Of a stretch of DNA of 64,000 nucleotides, positions 56,902-64,000 are shown one piece after another. The position numbers and the translations under genes are program-made. Location of the stretch: contig JBHGNT010000018.1 in NCBI GenBank assembly GCA_043228905.1, positions 6,882,001 to 6,946,000 on the forward strand, written 5' to 3'. The first letter of the stretch is position 1, and each line of letters opens with the position of its first letter. A model generated the notes under the pieces. That model saw only the letters and a program-made list of their open reading frames with translations. It was not told where the DNA came from and did no database searches. This DNA is from Azolla caroliniana. Taxonomy: Eukaryota; Polypodiophyta.

Positions 56902-59204
56902 GCGGTTCGAGCGAAAAACGGAGGAGAATACCGAGGGCAGTTCGAGGAGTACTGTTGGTTGAAGGGAATCCAGCTCGAATTCACCATGCCGAAGACGCCG
57001 GAATTGAACGGGTTGGCCGAACGGATGAACCGGACCGTGATGGAGAGAGTTCAGAACATGCTAGCATATGGAAAGTTACCCAAGATGTTTTAGGGTGAGG
57101 CGTTGACGACGGCGACCTACGTGATAAACAGATCACCCTCAATACCCTTGGGAGGAGACTCACCTCAGAAAGTATGGATCGGTAAAGATGTATCTTATCG
57201 GCATCTGAAGGTGTTCGGGTGTCTTGCATTTGTGCATGTGGCGAAGGACAAGAGAGCAAAGCTAGATCCGAATTCCAGGACATGCATATTCCTTGGATAT
57301 GGCGATGATGAGTTCGGTTACCGGGTGTGGAATCTGGTCGACAAGAAGGTGTTCCAGAGTCGGGACATAGTATTCATGGAAGATTGGACCATTGCCAACT
57401 AGGAGTCGGAGAAGAAGTTGATGAACTCCGGATCGTCCAATGAAAACCAGTTTGAGGACACACGGACATAACCGGTTGAAAACCGGATGTTAGTCGGTAA
57501 CTGGATGAAACTCGACGAACCGGCCGGATACGGACAAGAAACCGAACCGACAGAAGAAGAAGGAGGAGGAGGAGACACGGGAACCGAACAAGATCCCGAA
57601 TCAAATTCGGATGAGGAACAAACGGAGGAACCGGTAGTCAGAAACCAAGGACAGAGATATCCTCTTCGAGAGAGAAGAGCCCCCGAGAGATTTCCGGATG
57701 CAAAGCATGTGTTGCTAACCGATGAGGGGGAGTCAGAAAGCTTCGAAGAAGCAAAGAGAGATGCCCACAGCCGCAAGTGGTTGAGCGCCATGCAGGATGA
57801 GATGGATTCATTGCATGAGAACCACACATATGAACTGACGGAGGTTCCGAAAGGGAAGAGAGCACTCTGGAACAAGTGGGTGTACAAGCTGAAACCGGGA
57901 GATGTCGGAAATCGATCAAGGTATAAGGCCCGAATCATGGTGAAGGGCTTCCATCTGAAGAAAGGAGTGTACTTCGATGAGATCTTTGCCCCAGTAGTAA
58001 ACATGACATCCATCTGGACGGTATTGAGAATAGCGGCAAGCATGGACCTCGAGGTAGAGCAACTGGACGTTCCTACATGGCGACCTCGAAGAAGAGATCT
58101 GCATGCATCAACCAGAAGGATTTGAGAAGAAAGGGAAGGAGCACCTGGTGTGCCGGCTAAAGAAGAGCTTATACGGATTAAAGCAAGCCCCCCCGGCAAT
58201 GGTACCGGAAGTTCGACTCCTTCATGACCGACCAAGGGTACGACAAGATGTAGGCCAATCACTGCGTGTTTGTGAAGATATTTGATGGAGGAGATTTTCT
58301 GATACTCCTCCTATCTGTGGATGATATGTTGATTGTCGGACGAGACCAAGGCAAGATTCGGATGCTGAAGAAGGCTATGAACCGGAGTTGTTGTGGTTGT
58401 CACAAGAGAAGTACGTGACAAAGGTGCTTCAACGGTTCAACATGTCAGAGGCGAAACCGGTCAGATCGATACTTTCGGCAAATTGCAAGTTGTCTCGAAA
58501 GTAGAGCCCGAAGACAAAGGCAGAGAAGATGGATATGATGAAGATACCATATGCCTCTACCATCGGAAGCTTGATGTATGCGATGGTATGTACCTAGCCG
58601 GATATCAGATTTGCAGTCGGAGTGGTAAGCCGGTTCATGAGCAATCCCAGAAAAGAGCACTAAAACGTAGTCAAGTGGATACTCCGGTACTTGAAAGGTA
58701 CCTCGATTATGTGCCTCCGGTTTGGCTTCAGCAAACCCCAACTTGACGAATTCACGGATTCGGATATGTCGGCTGATGCGGATACCAGCCGGTCTACATC
58801 CGGATATGTCATGACTTATGCAGGGGGAGTTGTATCATGGCAGTCGAGGCTGCAAAAGATGGTTGCGTTGTCAACCACGGAGGCGAAGTACATGGCAGCT
58901 GTAGAAGCCGGCAAGGAGATAATCTGGATGAAGGACTTCATCAGAGAGATAGGGATCCAACAGGAGGAATACCGGCTCTACTACGATAGTCAAAGTGCCA
59001 TCCACCTTGCAAAGAATGTGGCCTACCATTCCCGGGCGAAACATATCCAGCGGAGGTACCACCGGATCCGGGAGAGAGTAGAAGATCAAGAGTTCGTGCT
59101 AACGAAGACCACACGGAGGAGAACGGGTCAAATATGTGACAACCGACAAGATGGACGCGTGCCGAAAATGGATCGGGTTGGTGAGACATGCTATGCCGGA
59201 GTGA
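56902..59204 (+). pseudogene. copia C6: integrase, RT and RNase H (5'-truncated)
   Basis: Begins mid-integrase (AVRAKNGGEYRGQF) exactly at the LTR edge. PKTPELNGLAERMNRTVMER, a stop at 57091, YRHLKVFGCLAFVHVAKDKR. RT: WLSAMQDEMDSLHENHTYEL, NKWVYKLKPGDVGNRSRYKA, DEIFAPVVNMTS, then a shift at about 58070; VDDMLIVGRDQGK keeps V-D-D. RNase H: DSDMSADADTSRSTSGYVMT, MVALSTTEAKYMAAVEAGKE, YYDSQSAIHLAKNVAYHSRA. At least four shifts or stops. Same clade as C5 and the fragment at 1-554. Confidence 0.9.
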
Positions 59205-59214
59205 AGGGGGAGAT
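59205..59214 (+). other. C6 polypurine tract
   Basis: AGGGGGAGAT directly before TGTTGGGAAATTGG. Confidence 0.8.
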
Positions 59215-59798
59215 TGTTGGGAAATTGGTCCCTCCGGATGGGATCCGGTGATGAATGAAAAGGACCCGGTGAGAACCGGAAGAGATCCGGAAACCGGATC
59301 GGTTGGACCCGGTGAGAACCGGACGAGAAGACATATTTGTAAATATGTTTTGAGTAAGCCTATTGCGACTATATTTGTAAATAGCCCTAAGTTCATATAA
59401 GTATAAATATGACTTAGGGCAATCACTTTGTGTGATAATAGTGTTGTAGTCATATTGTTGTATGTGTATAACAGTGGCATATAGAAAGAGGAAGAGAGTG
59501 AGAGAGCGAGATACATAACGGTTTCTGTTGTAACTTCCGCTTGGCGAAGAAACAGAGCTCGAGGTCGTTGCCTCTGAGTTTCTGATTGTACCTTTCTCAT
59601 ATAGTGATAGTTCAGAGCCTGTGGGCTCCCGTGGGCTTTCCCTATTAGGGTTTTCCACATAAACATCATGTGTCCTCTCTATCGACTTGTGTGTGTACGT
59701 GCGTTCACTCCCTACTTCCCATTTCTATGTTTGATTCTCATTGAAGAAGTGTTCAAGACTCGGTTGTGGTCGAGCTATATTCCGCGTGATTCTGTACA
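59215..59798 (+). repeat. C6 3' LTR
   Basis: 584 bp, TGTTGGGAAATTGG...ATTCTGTACA. Matches the solo LTR 20796-21554 in reverse. Two CCCGGTGAGAACCGG copies lie near the start. Its right edge abuts the minus-strand C7. Confidence 0.8.
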
Positions 59799-62068
59799 GT
59801 ATGATCATTAATGAAGGATACGAAGTATCGACTCTCACCAATGCTGACATTCTGTGCCGATCCCCAAACATTCGAATGGATGAGATCAAGCTTGTTTCAG
59901 CTCTAATTTCTCTCATTAGGGAATGGAAGTTGGTGTTGCTTCCCTAGTTGACAGTCTTCATAGACTGCAAGCCGAAAACAATTTGTTTCGTTTATATCTC
60001 TTGAAGCTACAGGAAATTGATGTTGTCAATCTACTTGTGCCACATGTCGATGTCTGATTCGATGTTCTATCCTTTTGTGAACATTGCAATGCCAACATTA
60101 TTAGTTTCGAGAATGAACTTTCTCTCGTCTTGCCCTCGCACAATGATTCAGCCTTCCCCTTCAATGAAGCAGCCATGGTGAGTGAACCACACCCTCATGC
60201 CCTGGTCGAAAATGTCCGACCGACACCAAATTTTTGGTGATCGTCGGCACATGAAGGACATTCCTCATTATTCCTCTCTAGAGGATGTTGCTCAAAGGGA
60301 CATCTCTAATGTGTTCGATGGAGTGAAAGGTGGCGTCGTCGATCTCGATGACTCCCAGCTGGTCTGGCTTCTCAAGAGTTGAGAACCATTCCTTATGGTT
60401 CGTCATGTGGCTTGACATGCCAGAGTCAACATACCACACCTCATTCGGCTTCGAGGTGCTCACATCCATCCGATTGGCCTTGTGCTTCATTACGATTGTA
60501 GGTCATGCTTTAGCCTACCCTAAGCCTTCAACGTAGTGCGTCTTTGTCATTTCTCAAAGTCGTCTCTACTTGATTCAATTTTATCCGAATCAGCCTTCTT
60601 CTTCCACCACTCACTCTCTTTGTGACCTTTCCTTCCGCAATAACCAATAGTCAATGGTTTTTTCTTTCCGTCTTCCGGAACCACCCTGACTCCCCGTGCT
60701 TGTGGATGGTCCATTACTATTGTCGGCACCTCTATTGTGCCTCTCGTTCTATTCATATCAGCCACCATTTGTGTGCGTTCATCCACCTCATCCTCCACGA
60801 CCATGGAGCCTATCCACCTCCACACTCACTCTCTTTGTGACCTTTCCTTCCGCAATAACCAATAGTCAATGGTTTTTTCTTTCCGTCTTCCGGAACCACC
60901 CTGACTCCCCGTGCTTGTGGATGGTCCATTACTATTGTCGGCACCTCTATTGTGCCTCTCGTTCTATTCATATCAGCCACCATTTGTGTGCGTTCATCCA
61001 CCTCATCCTCCACGACCATGGAGCCTATCCACCTCCACACTCACTCTCTTTGTGACCTTTCCTTCCGCAATAACCAATAGTCAATGGTTTTTTCTTTCCG
61101 TCTTCCGGAACCACCCTGACTCCCCGTGCTTGTGGATGGTCCATTACTATTGTCGGCACCTCTATTGTGCCTCTCGTTCTATTCATATCAGCCACCATTT
61201 GTGTGCGTTCATCCACCTCATCCTCCACGACCATGGAGCCTATCCACCTCCACACTCACTCTCTTTGTGACCTTTCCTTCCGCAATAACCAATAGTCAAT
61301 GGTTTTTTCTTTCCGTCTTCCGGAACCACCCTGACTCCCCGTGCTTGTGGATGGTCCATTACTATTGTCGGCACCTCTATTGTGCCTCTCGTTCTATTCA
61401 TATCAGCCACCATTTGTGTGCGTTCATCCACCTCATCCTCCACGACCATGGAGCCTATCCACCTCCATGTATAGCATCTTGTTATTGGCGTCTGTGCTCA
61501 TCAACAGACTAATGTGGTTCTCATCTACAAGGAGCATCAACTACGATTCGAAAAACGACAACTTCTCTCTCATGCAGATTGTCTTTCAGAATGATCCAAA
61601 CCTTTACATCAATCCTCCGAGACATACCTGCACCGTCTTGTCCTCATCAACCATCACATTGATGGACCCTAATGAGTATTTGATTTCCTTGATCTTGGAG
61701 GTATACTCAGCTACCACCAACATGTCTCTTTGTTGAATGTTGTTCCGCTCCTTTCTGAGCTGTAACTTCTTGGCCATCGTGCTTGTAGCGAAGATTTTTT
61801 TCAGGTTCTCCCAAGCTTTCTTTGGCATTTTGGCATCCTAGATGTAGCCAAGCATTTGATCACTCACACAGGATGCAAAATAGTACATGATTGTGCTTGA
61901 TGGTCGTTTCCAAGCCGGGAAATTCCTATGTGTCGGCTCCGGTGTTGCATCGTTTGCTCCTTCAACATTTCTCCAATACCTGTGTCCTAGTAGGTATTGG
62001 TGCATATTGTATGCCCAAGTTGCATAGTCACTCTCGGTGAGCTTTTCTGTTGGTAGGGAGCTACCCAT
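59799..62068 (-). pseudogene. copia C7: gag, zinc knuckle, protease
   Basis: Minus strand from 62068: MGSSLPTEKLTESDYATWAY, HQYLLGHRYWRNVEGAND, a stop, then KKAWENLKKIFATSTMAKKL and VQVCLGGLM; a zinc knuckle (CGRKGHKESE) inside a 215-bp unit present four times; protease WYVDSGMSSHMTNHKEWFST (D-S-G intact) at 60490-60278; then degraded GAG-pre-integrase to 59799, where the C6 LTR cuts it. Stops and shifts in several places. Confidence 0.85.
60609..61467. repeat. four identical 215-bp tandem units in C7 gag
   Basis: Units start at 60609, 60824, 61039 and 61254. By eye there are no differences between them apart from the first unit's junction. Each covers the spacer before the zinc knuckle and the knuckle's first half. 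215 is not a multiple of 3, so the array shifts frame. Confidence 0.95.
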
Positions 62069-62142
62069 ACCTCTATCCAGGTTCCTATCAATTTCTATTT
62101 GGAAGTCAAAGCTTGTCTGTGTCGAAATGCTTTGTTGGTTGC

Positions 62143-62183
62143 TGTAAAGAATCGGATGGATTTTCTGTGCAGCGGAAAAACTC

Positions 62184-62234
<51 letters not shown>

Positions 62235-62517
62235 CACGATTATAGAAAATTAGAAAACTGTATTGCAAAGGAAGCAAGAATAACCAACAATTACTAAGAG
62301 AGGGAGACGGTGCTTACGTAGTCACCGTCTCTCTAAGTTCTTTCTCTAGTACCGGCTCTTGGGAAAGAGGTCGTGTCTTAACTACTTAAAGAATATGTGT
62401 CATAGGACATTAACTTCTATGACACACTAGTAACTATACAAGGAGGTGGGGTGTTCACACACTTGAGTATCCTAGAGTGTGTTCCCACTCACGGGAAGTT
62501 GATTTTGATTCTCAACA
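62143..62517 (-). repeat. copia LTR shared by C7 and C8
   Basis: 375 bp; minus strand TGTTGAGAATCAAAATCAAC...GATTCTTTACA. Contains a GA/CT microsatellite (62196-62231). Upstream on the minus strand lies a purine-rich tract (GTTTGAAGGGGCG) and a pol end (C8); downstream a gag start (C7). Confidence 0.75.
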
Positions 62518-64000
62518 CGCCCCTTCAAACACAACTTCCGGTCGTCGGATCGTCGAATGGTTGGTTCGGGTTGGTCTTCGGGGGTATAATCCTACTACTC
62601 CTTACTCCCCCTCAAGCTCAGCTGGTCGATGGTCGAAAGACCCAGGTTGATCGTGAACTGTCGCAGCTTGGTGAAGATGTTGGTCATCTGTGGGTTTGTG
62701 CTAATGTGTTTCAGGTCGACATCCCCAGTCAGAACACACTCTCGGTTGAAGTGATAGTGCACTTCAATGTTCTTACTCTGAGCATGGAAGACTGGGTTCC
62801 AAGTGAGGTAGACACTGCCCATATTGTCATAGTAGATGAGAATTGGATCCTTGATAGGAATGCCTAGATCCTTCAAGACTCTCTTGAGATTTTCCAACGA
62901 CATTTTAAGAACATGTGATGCTGGTATCATTACGTTTTGTGAATAGAGTATCTAAACCCCAAATTTTGAGGGAATATTCCTTATCCTTCCATTTTTGTGC
63001 GATCCTTCCACTTCTGAACGCGAACATGTTTTGTGCCAAACAACTTCACATGTGGCTACGGCTGTGCCCGTGTATTCGGCTTCGGTGCTCAACAATGGGA
63101 CGGATGGTTGTTTCTTACTACTCCACGATATGGCACAACTGCTGAGAGAATAAACAAATCCGGATGTCGATCATCGGTTGGCTCTATAGCTTGCCTAGTC
63201 GGCATCGGTATAACCTTTGAGTCGTATCGGTGTGGCCGATTTGTAAAGGATGCCGAAATCCATGGTTCCACTCACATACCTTAGCACTCGCTTAGCACAG
63301 TCGAGATGGATGTCTCGCGGAATTTGCAAGAATTGGATGAGGCCGACCGGGTAACTCAGGTCAGTCAGGTAACACTGTGAGGTAGATGGGGCTTCCGACG
63401 AGTTGACGATAGTCCGTCGGCTCACACTCTCTAGTGCCTAAGTCGACATCTAGCTTTAGATTTCAATAGAGAAGTGTAGTGACGAGCTTACACTATGTCA
63501 TCCCAAACTTGTAAAGAAGATTGAGGATATAGTGCTTTTCAGAGAGCATGATGCCGTTAGGAGTCTGAATTACTTCTATTCCTAGAAAGTAATGGAGCTC
63601 CTTCATATCGGTTATTTCGAATCGGCTGGAGAGGAGCTTCTTGATGTGCTCAATATCCGCTAAAAGCTCCCCTCCAATGACCAAGTCATCCACATAAATG
63701 ATGATAAATACCTATCCTCTGGAGTCGCTCCGGATGAACATAGAGTTGTTGGACTTAGACATGTTGAAGTCGATTTGATGAAGATATTGTGTTATCTTCG
63801 AATCATGTTCTTGGTGCCTGCTTGAGGCCATAGAGAGGCGTTTTGAGTCGGCAGACATAAGTCAAATGCATAGTTGACACGAATCTTGGGTGGTTGCACC
63901 ATGTGCACCTCTTCGTCTAACTCGCCTTGTAGAAATCCATTCTTTACATCCATTTGGTGGAGATGCCACCCTTTTGCTACTGCAAGCGCAATCACGGTTC
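62518..64000 (-). pseudogene. copia C8: reverse transcriptase and RNase H
   Basis: Minus strand from the window edge: [20 protein letters not shown], then after shifts MDDLVIGGELLADIEHIKKL (V/M-D-D box), LHYFLGIEVIQTPNGIMLSE, RNase H CAKRVLRYVSGTMDFGILYK and GYTDAD, and NPVFHAQSKNIEVHYHFNRE. TTGAGCTTGAGGGGGAG-type purines at 62600-62616 (reverse) resemble the C1/C3/C4 PPT. About six lesions. Continues beyond the window. Confidence 0.87.

Noticed and set aside
60696-61512. Plus-strand open frames of 119-131 codons in the 215-bp repeat
   Set aside because: Antisense shadows of the C7 gag zinc-knuckle region, repeated because the DNA is repeated.

Overview
The window is repeat-dense nuclear DNA of a land plant. 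I see no intact host gene. Almost everything is Ty1/copia and Ty3/gypsy LTR retrotransposon sequence in several nested layers, plus the 3' half of an L1-type LINE, long degenerate ACAT/ATAC simple-sequence DNA and a broken copy of the cytosolic ribosomal protein S12 gene. Plant origin is supported by the copia families, the tRNA-iMet-type primer sites (TGGTATCAGAGC) and the zf-RVT type LINE. A fungal-like, chromodomain-bearing gypsy element and a distinctive gypsy pol (G1) suggest a non-seed plant (lycophyte, moss or fern). That placement is inference.

Layout. 1-586: copia integrase and LTR tip (-). 587-15264: gypsy pol remnant G1 (+), split by a truncated LTR (913-1376) and by copia element C1 (2264-14035, 5-bp target duplication CTCCG). 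C1 carries a solo LTR in its 5' LTR (2434-3217) and a young, nearly intact chromovirus (5117-10888, duplication CCCTC). 15265-16991: LTR and gag of gypsy G2. 18124-24402: young copia C2 (-), itself holding a solo LTR (20796-21554). 24403-24850: a CGGCC-rich minisatellite. 25719-33671: gypsy gag-pol G3 between long inverted repeats, the left arm split by copia C3 (26041-28914). 35129-45600: copia C4, interrupted by copia C5 (-) and by a nested LTR pair. 45719-47537: gypsy LTR/gag G4 and further LTRs. 47538-55832: ACAT-rich DNA holding the LINE and the RPS12 pseudogene. 55833-56901: gypsy LTR (-). 56902-59798: copia C6. 59799-64000: two copia internal regions (-) sharing one LTR (C7/C8), with a fourfold 215-bp repeat in gag.

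The most informative object is the chromovirus. Its LTRs differ only in CT-repeat length. A 12-nt primer site just inside the 5' LTR is complementary to the predicted 5' end of its own RNA (Tf1-type self-priming). Gag and pol are linked by a -1 frameshift signal: a slippery heptamer, a 6-nt spacer and an 11-bp stem. A second pattern runs across several families: tRNA-like A/B-box cassettes lie inside the LTRs, in every case I checked antisense to the LTR. A third is a charged C-terminal extension with a conserved TWS-x-VV-x-GLK motif in two copies of one copia family.
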